A stretch of DNA of 64,000 nucleotides. Origin: Prinsepia uniflora (lineage: Eukaryota; Streptophyta; Magnoliopsida; Rosales; Rosaceae). Of the stretch, positions 34,606 through 47,805 are shown in pieces. How positions within the stretch are numbered: position 1 is the first letter of the stretch; each line of letters opens with the position of its first letter. Below the pieces are notes generated by a model, which worked only from the letters and a program-made list of their open reading frames with translations, was not told the DNA's origin and ran no database searches. Where the stretch lies: assembly GCA_032719365.1 (NCBI GenBank), contig CM064869.1:25143504-25207503 (forward strand). Reading direction: 5' to 3'. The position numbers and the translations under genes were made by a program.

Positions 34606-37600
34606 ATGGAAATTTCTTCAGTTCCGATCAATTCGTGCTCCAAAGAGCACCAGAAAATCTATCAGGAATGGTTTCGCTTCGCTGATTCAGGTACATCATA
34701 CATTACACTGTTCCACACATTTTCTTCACATTCTCTGGCATGAAAGGTACTGTTTGGTTTCCGAGAATATCAGGAAAACTTTAAAATGAAAATCTGCGTG
34801 AACTGAATTTGTGTACTTTGGGTTTGTTCAGACAGTGATGGCCGCATTTCGGGGAGTGATGCCATAAGGTTCTTCGGCATGTCCAATCTGAATCGCCAAG
34901 ATCTCAAGCAGGTTTATTTTATTTTGTTCATTCTTTATCAAATAAGTGCCTGCCATTCTTTTTGTTTCCTTTCTTCCTGGTAGCTGTTGTTGGTTGCCTA
35001 ATTCAATACTGTTGGGTATTTGATGAATTAGTCCATTGATTTTATGCCTTATCTTGTTCTTTTTCCAAAACAAATAGGAATTGGAGTTGTGGTTTTTTTT
35101 TCCCCCTTTTTGCTATGCTAAGTTTTCGTGGCAATTATATACGAGTACAGTCATTGGAGTTGCCCTGAAATTTTGTATTTGCTAAATTCAAGCTTAATAT
35201 CATAATCTATGCTAAACATCGTATTTGTTAAGGATCACACAACCCCTCTTCTTTTTGGTTGAACTTTGTTAATTGAATTTTGAGTTTACATTTATCAAGG
35301 ATTCCAATTTCTTTATTGATGTGTTTTCTTATCAAGAGCTTTTTTTTGCTAAGGTGTGGGCGATTGCCGATTCAAAGAGGCAGGGATATCTTGGTTTCAC
35401 TGAGTTCATTGCGGCTATGCAGGTTGTTTTACGAACTATATATACACACACAAGCACATTGATTTCTGGATAGAATCCTATATTTTTTTATTTATAGTAA
35501 TCTGATGAGTAGCTAATTTTTCTTTTGTAGCTAATTTCTCTTGCACAAGCTGGACGTGAGATCACACATGATTTGTTGTCTAGCAATGGTGGGTTTCTTA
35601 TCTTTTGTTTAGCTTTGTTTTAATGCATGCTGCATGCTTAGAGTGGTAATATCCCATGTTTAAGTAATAATTTGAGTAGCGCATGGGTATTTTTATTTAT
35701 TTTTCTGTAATTTTTTTACCCGAAGTCATTTTTCTATTTTTTGAAACGCAATCCTGTGTTCCAGGTGGCTTGGAAAATCTGAAACCTCCTGTAATGGATG
35801 GTTTAGATGCATGTTTAGCGGTATGTATGCTTTTGGTACCTTTCTTATCTGTTATCCCATTATTATGTATTTCGTTTTGATTAATTAAATTTTTTCATCC
35901 GAAAAAATTGATTTCTTATACTTGCTAGATTCAGAAGAAAAAGAAACTGCACAAAACAAACGAAAACGAGGCAAATGGTGAGGATTTTATTACTAATGAA
36001 CTGTAAGATGTGTATTGTTACTTTTGCTTTTGGCCTTGCATTACTAATATGCTGAGGAACAGGTACTGATGTGGTGCAACAGTCAGCTTCAGCGCTTTGG
36101 TTTTCTTCAAAATCAGCAAAAAAGGTATTTGTTGTTTTTTCTTTCTGGGGGCAATTACTCTTGTTCTTTTATGATACTCAGATACGAATTTTATTCCATA
36201 GCTAATTTTTTTTACCTAAACTACCTCCAATTGTGCACTACTTCACATTTGATTTTTTAATAACTCTGGTTTATCCGCTCATATTGCTTGGGAAATTCTG
36301 ATAGTATAGTTTCTTGTGAATTTGTTTGCACATATCTTTATATTTTGATCATGATATGTGTTGTCAATGTGAGAAAAGTATGAGGCAATTACACTTTATG
36401 TACACAACAAGCGCTGGAAAAGCTTATGTTCGCAGTGAAAGATAAAAACAAGAGAATCTTGCAAAATTCAGTTTTAGGAGTGTACTTATGCATCATAGAA
36501 TTATACATGAAATGAATTTTTTAGTAAATACACCATTTTAAACAAGCAGGACATGTTTATAAACAATTTTTTTCTTGTGGCAAACTTGATGCTAAATTTT
36601 CCTGTTGCAATGCTGTTGCTACAATGGCTTGCAGTTTGGTGATCATACTACAAATCACATCATCAGATAGACATGGATTGTATCAAAATTCGTTGGTGTT
36701 TTTTTAGGTACCGCTTTCTTCTGTAACATCAATTGTTGATGGGTTGAAGAGACTGTACGTTCAGAAGCTGAAGCCATTAGAAGTTACTTACCGGTTTAAT
36801 GATTTTGTATCCCCACTACTGGTAAGTGATCAGTATGTTGTTTCTAGTTCTCTAATCAGATTTAATGCTGGGTTACGCTTAGTCTAAATTTCATGTGTTG
36901 TTGCATGTACTCAAACCTCTATCTTGTAGTATCATTCAAATCATACCATATATCATAGTTTGTGGCATACCGTAGTTATCAATTATTTACTTTCTTTACT
37001 CTGCAGACAAATAGTGATTTTGATGCCAAACCCATGGTTATGCTTTTGGGTCAATACTCCACTGGGAAAACTACGTTCATTAAACATTTGCTGAAAAGTG
37101 GTTATCCAGGCAAGTTGTCCTGTGCCCAAGTGGTCTTCGACTAATTACTTTTGTCTTGCATATTTAATCTATTTCAGCTCTTATCTCATGCCACTTCTTA
37201 TAGGAGCTCACATTGGTCCGGAGCCTACAACCGATAGATTTGTTGTTGTCATGGTAATCACAACTTAACTCCTTTATATGGTTTCTAAGACATTCCTAAA
37301 TTACTTAGCAATGAAAGCTAATTGAGCCATGTTACAAAATGAACTTCTCTACATTGTGGTTCTTCTTTGAGCTATTTGGACCAAGATTGAAAAAGTTAGC
37401 ATAGCTACATGACTGAAATTGCTAAAGTTTAAACTATGGCGATGTAAATGGAAATTGACTCAAACAACAGCAACAAAAATTATTATTTGCCTAGATACGG
37501 GGGATAATGGTGTAAATGTTAAAATGAACCTGAGAGTTTAAATAAAATTTAGTGCATGTTGGAGAAGAATTATCTCTTGCAGAAAAGAAAATGGCACTGC

Positions 37601-39589
37601 ATTTGAAATCTGAGATCGCTCTATGCCAACGTTATTAGTTGTTATAGCTAATTGGTTAGGATTTTAATATTTTTGGACAAATCAAATCATGGCATATACT
37701 GTCATTTAGCTAGGTTCTAGGAATGTCCGGGATTCTGTTTCTGGTGATTGTTCAACATGATACAATTATGTTGCATTTCTTGGAATTGCTTCTGTCAGGT
37801 TTAGCAGGTGTACATATGAAGTTTTAAAAATGAAATTAGCATTTTTACTTTTAGTTATTGGATTGCCACTAGTATGAAGATCCCAAGCTGGGTTTCATCC
37901 ATTTTTTATCCTATCTTGAGAATATATATATTTTTTTCAGTATTGGAATACATACTCAGTTTCTTTTTTTGTACGCAAAATTTTCCGGAAAGTTTTCAAC
38001 ATGTTTTTCTTTCTGTTTATGTGTCTGAAATCACTATTGTTTACTAGCTAATTCTGTTTCCATGTAGTCTGGACCTGATGAGAGAAGTGTTCCTGGGAAT
38101 ACTATTGCCGTCCAAGCTGACATGCCATTTAGTGGTCTCACAAGATTTGGAACAGCGTTCTTGTCAAAGTTTGAGTGTTCTCAAATGCCACACTCTGTGA
38201 GTTTTCTTTCAGAATCACCTTGAATTTCTCCAATTTTCCCTTTGAAACATCCAAAGCTCACTCCTTTTTATATCCAAGCTGCTAGAACACATTACATTTG
38301 TGGATACTCCTGGCGTTTTATCTGGAGAGAAGCAACGGACACAACGAGCCTATGATTTTACTGGTGTAACTTCGTGGTTTGCTGCGAAGTGTGACCTCAT
38401 TCTACTTCTGTTTGATCCTCACAAGCTTGATGTTAGTGACGAATTCAAGCGCGTGATTTCATCTTTACGTGGTCATGATGATAAAATTCGTGTTGTTCTG
38501 AACAAAGCAGATCAAATTGATACACAACAAGTAAGGATATGCAAGATTGGATTTCTCAACTATTTTCCATCATATGTTTTTTGGGATTTAATTAGGTAAA
38601 TGGATCTTGTGATCAAATTCTTGTTTATTCTTGATATATGCAGTTGATGAGGGTTTATGGAGCACTGATGTGGTCACTAGGCAAGGTTCTTAATACTCCT
38701 GAGGTCATGCGAGTTTATATTGGGTAGCTTCTCCATCCTTACATGCATTAACTCCTAGGAAGTTATCCTATGGTTAATTTAGATTTCAATGTTCAATAGC
38801 GAATACTTTTATTCAAGCTAATTTCTCTTTTGCAGCTCATTTAATGACAAGCCTGTAAATGAGGATGCTACTGGTCCAGTTGGGAAAGAACTCTTTGAAA
38901 AGGAACAGGAGGATCTTCTTGCTGATTTAAAGGATATTCCAAAGAAGGCTTGTGACCGCAGAGTGAGTTTGTTCTATTTTCTTACCATGAAGTTTCTTTA
39001 CCAAGTTGCATTCAGGTTAATTTATTTGCAAATAAGCTTTATTGCTATATGTTATACCTGTAACTTACATTTTGTCAATGAAATCTATCCAGGTTGAGCT
39101 CCGTTTCCCATTTATTCTTTAGTACTTAATATTCTTGCGGATGTATACTGAAAGGAATTTTGATGATATTTATTTTCACAGATCAATGAATTTGTTAAGC
39201 GTGCCAGAGCTGCCAAGATACATGCTTACATAATCAGCCATTTGAAGAAGGAGATGCCTGCTATGATGGGGAAAGCAAAGGCTCAACAGAGACTTATTGA
39301 TAATCTGGAAGATGAATTCAAAAAGGTACTATTCCCTTCTGACCCTCTGTTGGTGCACAAGAGACTATAACGCTCACACTTGACTTGCTCTAATGCTCTA
39401 CAGGTTCAAAGGGAGTTCCATCTACCTCCAGGGGATTTCCCGGGTGTCGACCACTTCAGGGACATCTTGAGTGGTTACAACATTGACAAATTCGAGAAGT
39501 TGAAGCCTAAAATGATAGAAGCAGTTGATGAAATGCTGGGTTATGACATCCCAGAACTGTTGAAGAATTTCAGAAATCCTTATGACTAA
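34606..39589 (+). CDS. EHD1: EH-domain-containing protein EHD (dynamin-like membrane-remodelling ATPase)
   Basis: Sixteen exons, 547 aa: 34606-34690, 34832-34911, 35354-35422, 35531-35588, 35765-35820, 35929-35977, 36063-36124, 36708-36821, 37007-37109, 37204-37253, 38068-38196, 38279-38530, 38644-38723, 38836-38962, 39182-39325, 39404-39589. All phases fit. An N-terminal EH domain (residues about 13-95) has a complete EF-hand loop at D27-D38 (DSDSDGRISGSD) and a second, degenerate loop; animal EHDs carry it C-terminally. The G domain has the P-loop GQYSTGKTT (206-214), DTPG (294-297) and NKAD (360-363). A helical stalk follows (KAQQRLIDNLEDEFKK). EHDs bind ATP, oligomerise on membranes and act in endocytosis and recycling. 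Intron 9 starts with GC (37110) rather than GT. The gene looks intact; EHD1 versus the EHD2 paralog is inferred from length and homology. Confidence 0.96.
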
Positions 39590-39919
39590 TGCGCGAAAGC
39601 AGTTATGAGAAGTGTCGTGGACTACGGTTGCTTTGAAGTGTACATGTTGAAGAAGCATTGCTCTGCTTGAGCATCTTGGTGTTGTGTGTAATATATTATG
39701 ATTTCGACTTATGTTTTAGTTTCTTCGGGGCTTAGGTTAGTGTCAACTGTCAACCATTGTAGATGATTTGGCAGTAAGGTTCTGTATTGTAATGTAAATT
39801 TTTAATTTTGTTGTTGGAAAACTTTAGGACCACTGGGCCAACATAAACTCCACTAGGAAACCGCACTCCACGTTTTCTTATTCAATGTGAATGTGTTCTG
39901 AAAATGATGGGATATGTTG

Positions 39920-39925
39920 AATAAA
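39920..39925 (+). terminator. Possible polyadenylation signal of EHD1
   Basis: AATAAA about 330 bases past the stop codon. AT-rich signals closer to the stop (for example aatatatt near 39690) are alternatives. Confidence 0.35.
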
Positions 39926-40701
39926 ATTCTGACGTCAATGGAAAAAATTGCTTTCTTATTCCGAAGGTTTATATTGTCCTAAAAAAAAATAAATTCCAAA
40001 GGTTTATTTGAAAGCTTCAAATCAAGCGTTTTCTTGTACTGTTTCTTTGTTGTGCCTTTGCCTTTTCCAAAGGTTTTGCGTATGAATGCAGTGCAGATTA
40101 GTGATGGATCGCTAATGGTCGATAAACCATTATGAGAATATTGGAGGATTAAGAACTAAAGGACCTGTGGTTGAACATTATGATGTGTTTGGATAAAAGA
40201 ATTCATATTTTCAAAGGAAAAATAAATTATGGGAACTACAATTCCGTCATTTAGTTTTCCATCAATTATAAATTCTCATGTTTGAATATTATGTATATAG
40301 GAATTTAGAAATGATATAAATCAAAATTCAAGTGTTTGGATAGTTTAAAAATTTTACAATCCTAAAATATACAAAAAAATCAACATATGAAAATGGAGGC
40401 AACCACCGGGGATAGCATGGAAGCATATCCAGCAGATAGCTGTGAATCAATAGTCCACATGAAGAAGGATAAAGCATACGTTACATATCCATGTTCATTT
40501 TTGTTAAATAAAGAAACCTTTAAATCATCTTTCAAGCAAGCATCAATTATAATGAGCAAGCAACACAACTCAAAGAAAGAAACAACCAATTATAATTAGC
40601 AAAATTCTTAAGCAGTAACCTATTTTATTGAAACAAAAGTCATCAAAAGTGCTAAAACCATAATAAGCATAATAGAAATTGAGTATCATCACTCATCCGA
40701 T
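39926..40701. other. Intergenic DNA without a recognised gene
   Basis: AT-rich unique DNA. A 70-codon open frame at 40387-40599 has no recognisable motif and weak coding character, so it is not called. Confidence 0.5.
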
Positions 40702-40863
40702 GTTTTATTTTTAAAAGAAATGTACCAAAACTTGCAGGATGTCATTCTCCATTTTATTCCCCTTTTGAAATGTACATTAACACGTTTTATTTTTAAGAGA
40801 AATGTCAAAACACGCAGGATGTCATGCTCTATTTTATCCCCCTTATGAAATGTACATTAACAC
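40702..40863 (+). repeat. ~81-bp tandem duplication
   Basis: 40702-40783 and 40784-40863 are adjacent copies. Both begin gttttatttttaa, contain gcaggatgtcat and end gaaatgtacattaacac, with scattered differences. It lies next to the Myb/SANT-like pseudogene's 3' end. Confidence 0.88.
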
Positions 40864-40941
40864 CATGCACTTCTTCCTCTCAGTTGGAAGTGTCTTTAGA
40901 GTGTAAAAATGGTCAAAATGTTCCAAGAACCAAGCACAAGC

Positions 40942-41719
40942 CTAAAATCGCTCCTCTTCACTAAGATATGAAATTCTATTAACTTCAGAACATAGTTCCA
41001 TCAGATCTCTTCTTCGTGGGGCAGGATTAGTGTTGACGAATCCTTCAAAACATGTGGCCAGTTTGGCCACCGAATCAGTAAGAGCATCTTTAGTGGCATT
41101 TCTTCGCTTTGGTGGAGGAATATTAGGAGATGTTTGGTTTCTTCGCTTTGGTGGAGGAATTCGAAGAAGGTGAAATATCATTATTGTTAAAAACACTCAA
41201 AACTTGCCTATCAACATCCAAATCAACAACATGACTATTTTCATTCTCATGAGTCATCACCTGAACAGCCTGTCCACCTGTTTCAACACTCATTCCAAGA
41301 ACTCTATCTTTACCACATAAATTGACTATATCATTCCAGTTTGAAATGACTTTCCATCAAAATACTTTAGTATCTACATGAGACTGTGGAACGTATAATT
41401 AAAATTAATAACAAATAGAAATGGGAGAAGCATAAAAATGAAAAGCGCTATAATTTTAATAACAGACACTTACCTTCACATAATCTTCCCGGATACTCTC
41501 ATCATCAACATTGATCATCTTCTTAGTTGCATCCCAACTAAATCCACTATGACTTAATATGTCACTGACAACACCATAATACTTTTTCCAAGTTTTGACA
41601 CGATTTGATGTGGCTGATATTTTGTAAAATTGATTTTTCAATAGTGACCTAAATAAATTATTTTTTCTGATTATGAAATAACATTGGAGGATTAAAAAAA
41701 AGAAGAAGATAATGTGCAA
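40942..41719 (-). pseudogene. Myb/SANT-like domain protein (transposase-associated type), broken
   Basis: Read on the - strand, exon 41719-41474 encodes part of a Myb_DNA-bind_3-like domain (VKTWKKYYGVVSDIL, SGFSWDATKKMI) and ends at a GTAAGT donor. The next exon starts at 41383 after a CAG acceptor and continues HVDTKVF, followed at once by a TGA (41359-41357). Downstream similarity continues (WNDIVNLCGKDRVLG), then shifts frame near a 39-base duplication (41100-41121 versus 41139-41160). It ends with DALTDSVAKLATCFEGFV and a TAG at 40942. Such domains occur in plant L10-interacting MYB-like proteins and in PIF/Harbinger-associated partner proteins. The N-terminal part is missing or unrecognised. 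Confidence 0.75.
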
Positions 41720-42733
41720 GTGAAAGTCGCCAAATATTATTTTAATTTAAGTAAAATGACATAGTGGAGGAGAATATGGAGTAAGGTTCAAGAGCTGCTT
41801 TCTTTTAGTGAGGAATTTGGATTTTATAATAAGACTAAACTTAGTTTGACTACTACAGTTCATATATGCTAGGATATTAGTAAGAAAAAAATTCATAGAA
41901 ACAAATGAATTTCAATGTTTTTGCGTATATAGACATTTTAAATCACTCTCATTATTACTTAGATAAAATTACGTAACTCATCCACGTGGTCACATGATAG
42001 TTTTAAGATGACCCGTGTGGTAAGAAAAACCATCAATTTAACCAAGTGTGGTAAGCTCTAATATCAATTTTTCATAAAAATGCGAATTCCATCCATGGTC
42101 CGGTAACTTATGTGGATAAGATTATCATTAAATGTCCAATAAAAAAATAATGTAATCTTTTTAGAGGATATGCACGAAAGAAAATGAAAATGCATATAGG
42201 AACATCTCTAATAGTGTCTTTATAAAAAAAAAAGTTAAATTCTAATTAAAATATTTGAAAAGTTAAATTCTAATTAAAATATTTGAAAAGTTAAATTAAC
42301 AAGAAAATATTTGTATCACATTCTAATAGTATCTCTTCGTATAATTCTTTCAATTTATCAAATTATTTCTTGTCTATATATCATAATCAAAACCGTTTAT
42401 TTTTCAAATGATGATCAAAAGACCATCTTCATAAAAAATCAATCAAATTGGATTTCATTTAGTCAGTCGTATGTATCAACTAAATAGACGGTTCATTATG
42501 AGAATCTTAATTGTTACCAAAACCGTAGATTCAATAGATACATATGAATAATTAAATGACCTCTAATCCTTTTGATTTTTTACGAAAGATAATCTTAATA
42601 TGATGACCTAGAGAATAAAAAATTACAATTACGTTGTATGTATAAAAAAATTTGATAAATTGAAAGAGTGGTATAAAAAGGTACCACCACGGTGAGATGT
42701 TAGTATTATCCTTTTAACAAACTACCCTCAACA
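41720..42733. other. AT-rich spacer at the island's right edge
   Basis: No gene is visible. It contains a 28-base tandem repeat (42234-42289) and AT-rich DNA with Poly(A/T) runs. It ends where retroelement DNA begins, at about 42734. Confidence 0.5.
42234..42296 (+). repeat. 28-bp tandem repeat
   Basis: Two perfect units, starting gttaaattctaattaaaa at 42234 and 42262, then a partial third unit from 42290. Confidence 0.92.
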
Positions 42734-44732
42734 CATGTTAGACAAGAGATAACCGAATTGATTTTCACTTATGCCTCTGTCTCTCGATTAACCCCGATTT
42801 CTTTACAACGACCTGGAAGGTCAACAAAACCAATAAAAGTGCGAGGGGACAAAAATAACATTTGTAAAATATATCAAAATCTGTGGCCTATATTTTCTTG
42901 AAATCCATGTTTTATCAAATCATGTAAAAAAATCTGGACACAATATCAATAATAAAACACAACCAATCCTCAAATACTAAAACGCCAGTCACGATGATCA
43001 ATCAAGACTACGCGTAGGTAAACTCGGGAACAAAGCCAACATCTGGGCGGTAACCTAAAAACATCTCACAACCAAGTCACGTCCTGGAACAGTGTTAACC
43101 TTTGGGTGGAATCCAAGAACATGTTCACATCCGGATTTCCTGTGACGACCAGGAAATTTGAAAGAGGAAATTTTGAGAAGTTGAAACGGAAATGAGGTTT
43201 TTCGTAACGACCCGTCCCAGCTTTCGGGATTAGATTAGTGAATAATGACGAATTAGCGAGATTAATCGGTGATTAGGTGAGTAATTTCGGACGGACGGTG
43301 CGAAATGACCGTTTTGCCTTTGGAAGTAGGCAAATTGTTGACTTTTGACTCGGGCGGTTAAACGAACTTTGGTCGCTGACTGTGACGTAGTTCGGGACGT
43401 CATGAGTCTGTAGACAGGTGCCACGTTCGATTCTGACGATCGACAAAGAAGTTACGAGGCTTGGAAGTTGAGGGGCATTTTGGTAATTTGGTGCAAAGGG
43501 TATTTTGGTCTTTTCCTTTGACTTGGGATCCGTACCCAGTGGGATTAGGACACTTGTCCCTTGTTTGGAAGGCTATGGAAGCCTGTGTCACCGCCTCACA
43601 TTTGTTCAAAAGGATGCACGGTTTGGGAAGAAAACAGAGTGATCGTGTGTGCAAGTAAGGACCCGTGAACCCAACCCATACAAAACACCATTAAACTTCA
43701 CCTGTTGAGGCTAAGCCGTGAACAAACTTTGAAGAGGGGGAGCAGATGAAATCGTGCAATTGGTGTGTTCGGTGGTGATAGGCCGAGTGAGGGAAAAATA
43801 GAGCCACCATGAATCTAACCCACACGACGCCTTCGATCTTCATCTGATGAGCCTAGTCTGTGAATGAAAGTTGGAGGAAGGACTGAGACAAGGCTAGTGG
43901 CAGCCACGGCGGTGCACAACAGCGACGGTAAGATAGTTTCCCGTGAAAATGTCCCGTTTGACTTCAAATATGGCAACTTGTGATTTCGTGATGGTTGATC
44001 GAATTAATGAATGGGATGATGTTCTGGAGGTTTTCAAGAGTTGATCGAGCTTGGGAGTGAGACCAGAGGCGGTCTGTGGTGGCCGAAGACTGGGTTCGAA
44101 GATTGGGGTCTCTGTACAGAGTTCGAACAGGTAAAACTAAGTGGTCTTTCATGAATTTGACCACGTAAATCGATTAGAAATGAAAGGACGAAGCTATAGG
44201 ACTTAACAGGATCAAAGTTGGGTTAGGAATGGATGAAAACCAGTCACGCCAGTTTGGGCGGACTGGATTTGCAGAAATCGGTTTGAATCGGTTTGATCGC
44301 AAGAGAGGGATGAATAGTAGCCAGCATGTGGCTCCCATGCGCAGTGCCTTTGGGCAGCGCGTGGAGGCACTTGGGGCAGATCTGGGAGAAGTGTTCAACA
44401 TGTAATTTTAAGTATTCAATGTAACAAACATTTTGGGATTGGTTTCGAGTCAATCGGACATCGTTTCGATTTAGTTCGGGATGTCCGAAGGTTTAGGATC
44501 GAGTTTAAATACGTTTAAAAATTCGAGAAAAGTACGGGGATTTAATGGATGGTTGTTGAAGTAGTTAGTGACCTTAGAATGTGATTTGGACAGGTTCAGG
44601 AATTCCGGTGATGGTGGATTGGCCGGGAAAGGCGTATTGTACGCATATCGATGCGACAACGAGGATGGTCTGTGAGTAGACTTTGCTTTCTAAATTCTAA
44701 TGCATGCATAATGTGATTTCTATGCTTATGAT

Positions 44733-47700
44733 TGTAACAACCCGTCTAGGAAATTGGGATTAGATTAGTGGTTAATGAAGGATTAGTGTGATTAATCGGT
44801 GATTAGTTGGGTACTTTCGGACGGACGATGCGAAATGACGGTTTTGCCCTTGGAATGGGTGAAACATTGAGTTTTCATTCGGGCGGTCAAATGGACTTTT
44901 ACCAATGATTGTGATGTATTTCGGGACGTCACGAGTTCACAGACAGGTGGCACGTCCGATTCCGACGTTCGAGGAAAAGGTTATGATGTTCAGAAGTTTG
45001 AGGGTATTTTGGTAATTTGGTTAAAAAGGGGAAATTTGTTGACTTTTCATACGGCATAGATTTTTCACTCATTTCTATGATCGTTAGGTAGGTCTCGAGT
45101 CCCTGAGTACAAAGACAGACGACACGTTGTCATTGGACTTTGGACGGTTCAGTTATTGGTCTGAACATGCGAGGGGCAAAATGGTAATTTGTGCGACAAA
45201 GGGCATTTTGGTCTTTTGCTACCTAGGGATCTGTGCCCAGTGACACTTGGCTGCTTAATATTGGTGTCCACAGAGATTGGGACACCTGGCCTTCTCTGGA
45301 TGGCTGTAGAAACATCTCTCACCGCCTTTGATTGTTTTAATTGAGAAAAACGTGAAATTGGTTTTAAACGGCTAAATACAAAAAAAACAAAGGACTGTGA
45401 ACCCAACCTTTTCCATCACCTTGAAACCTCAACATTTTCCCCTGAGTTATAAATGAAGTAGAGAGATTAGACGATGAGGAACGTGGTGGTGCCACCGTGG
45501 AGGACCGTCATGCACGGTGGTGGAAGAAAGGAAGAAGGAACCATGTGTCCTGTTTTACAATTTGAAAATGGAAGTTCAGCTTAGGCTCCTATTAACCTTT
45601 CTGCTCAAGTGGATGATAATCTGGAGGTTTGGACAAATTCATTGAGACCAATTTCGAGGCCTACCATGGACGGTGGCCGTGAAACCCGAAAAATGTAAGT
45701 ATTGGTTTGAAAATGGCAACTTGTGGCTCGATGGTTGTTAACCAAAATGATGGATCGGGTGAGGTTATGGAGGTCGAAAGGAGTTCAAATGATTTAAAAT
45801 CGAGGCCTAAAGTGGCCGGGTGCACTAGAACACAGAGGAGGAAAAACTAGACATGTGACCTCGGTTTGGAAGGTATGATTTAGTATTAGTTTTCGTGTTT
45901 TGAAATCATGATTTGATAGGAAATAGTTAGACGAAGCTGGTGGGATTAAAATGATTGAAATCGGACTGAAAATTGATACTAAACTGCCCACGCCGGTTTG
46001 GCTGGACCAGGTCGATTTGAACCGGTCTGAACCAGTCCAATGAGAGGTTGAAAAAGATGAATAGTAAGGCGCGTGGCTCCCACGTGCAACCCCTTTGGGC
46101 GGCGCGTGGCTCCCACACGCAACCCCTTTGGGCGACGCGTGTGGGCGCGTGACACGTCTATGGGGAAGTGTTCAACATGACTTTAAAAGTATTCGATGTA
46201 ACGAATATTTTGGGACTGCTTTCGAGTCGATCGGATATCGTCTCGATATGTTTCGGGATGTCCGAAAATTTTAAGGCTCGGTTAAAAATAGTTAATGAAG
46301 TGGTTAGTGACCTTATTATGGGATTTGGACAGGTTCGGGAAAGCCGGTGATGGTGGATTAGCCAGGAAAGTGCAATTGCGCGCGTATCGAGATGGCAATG
46401 CTAATGGTCTGTGAATGGACTTTTCTTTCGAACTTATGATGCATGCATAAATGTTTTATATGCTTTCTATACGTGATTTCTATGTTTATGATTATAAACT
46501 TGATGATTTACGGTTTTGCACGTATTTCGAGATAAATTATGTAATTGCACATTTTACGAGATATGGTTTTCTGCTATGGTTTTGCTAATTTGATTTTGGG
46601 ATTTGAAATATGATTTGATTTCAATGATTTAGGATGGATTTTGGAAAGGTGATTTCGAGCGTGTAGCCCAGTTCATAAAACTAATTTCGATAAATGTGAT
46701 TTTGGGTTTTGGAACTGGATTTCAGAAATGATGATTCGGGATTTGGTTTTGAAACTTGAAAGTGGATTTCCAGATTTGGGTTCGGAATGATTGTTCCGGA
46801 TGCTAGCTTACGGAATGATGGTTTCAGATTCGGATTTGGAAATGAGTTATGGATATGATTATGGATTTCAATTCGGGATGATGATTTCGTATTCGGCTTG
46901 GAATTTGAAATGGTGATTTCGAATTCGGATTTGGACATGGATTTGGAAATAGTTTTAAAATTGTTTTGGATTGGATTTACTGGATCTAGTTATTGGGTTT
47001 AAAGACCTGGATATGATTGTGACGGGGGCAGGCCCGGATTGGGGTTAAAGACCCGGATTGAGTTTAAAGACTCGGGAGTTTAAAGACTCGGATATTATGA
47101 TTTTCCCCCGTAGGCCTATTGAGTTTAAAGACTCGGGAGTTTAAAGACTCAGATTATATTGAGACCTGGATTGAGTTTAAAGACTCGGGAGTTTAAAGAC
47201 TTGGATAGATCCAGCAGGTTCGATTGGTTGAAATGGATTTCACATGTGTTTTGGATTTCGTGGATAACTTGATGATTTTTAATAATGATGGTTTTCAATA
47301 ATGGTTTTCCGATGTTTTGGGCTATGACCCGGATGATATGGATTTTGATGGTTTGGGCTGAGACCCAAGATTTGAGAAAAAGAAAATGAATTCGGTTTTT
47401 CTTAAACGGTTTTGAATAACTTGAATATGGAATGGTTTTGTGACATGGGTTTGATTTGCATGCATTGGTTTTTAAATGGAGGGTATAAATGTCTTTCTGG
47501 TAAACTGTTTTCTAAACTTATCCTTTATTTTTGTCCACTCACAGTCTTTTGTGTTTTCGATACCCTCTAGGTTGTGGCTGTGCGGGCTGTTATTAGAGAG
47601 ACGGAGACATCACACATGAGATCAACAATAGATTCTGCGCCCTCTGGGAAGTCCGAGAGTTTTTTGACTGTTCATTTGGGAATCCCTTGTCCAACTTACG

Positions 47701-47805
47701 TGTTACATGGAGGTTGGACGTTGGTTTAGCCTTCATGTTGCATGTAAGTTAGGCGGGAGCATGGCTTAGCCCTTAATCCCGGGGGAATGGGGGTAGGCCG
47801 TGTCA
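44733..47805 (+). mobile_element. Solo LTR (3073 bp), innermost layer, perfect target duplication
   Basis: It starts TGTAACAACCCG and ends GGCCGTGTCA. Flanks are atgat (44728-44732) and atgat (47806-47810). It has inverted boxes at 46411-46420 (gtgaatggac) and 47533-47542, and the GAGTTTAAAGACTC array at about 46990-47215. It contains the 33-bp duplication in the GC-rich module. It lies inside the 43203-48938 LTR, between that LTR's two ATGCATGC boxes. Confidence 0.92.
46068..46133 (+). repeat. 33-bp tandem duplication in the GC-rich LTR module
   Basis: 46068-46100 and 46101-46133: both copies read ggcgcgtggctcccac and then acccctttggg, with two or three differences. A third, partial match (gcgacgcgtgtggg) follows. 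Confidence 0.92.
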
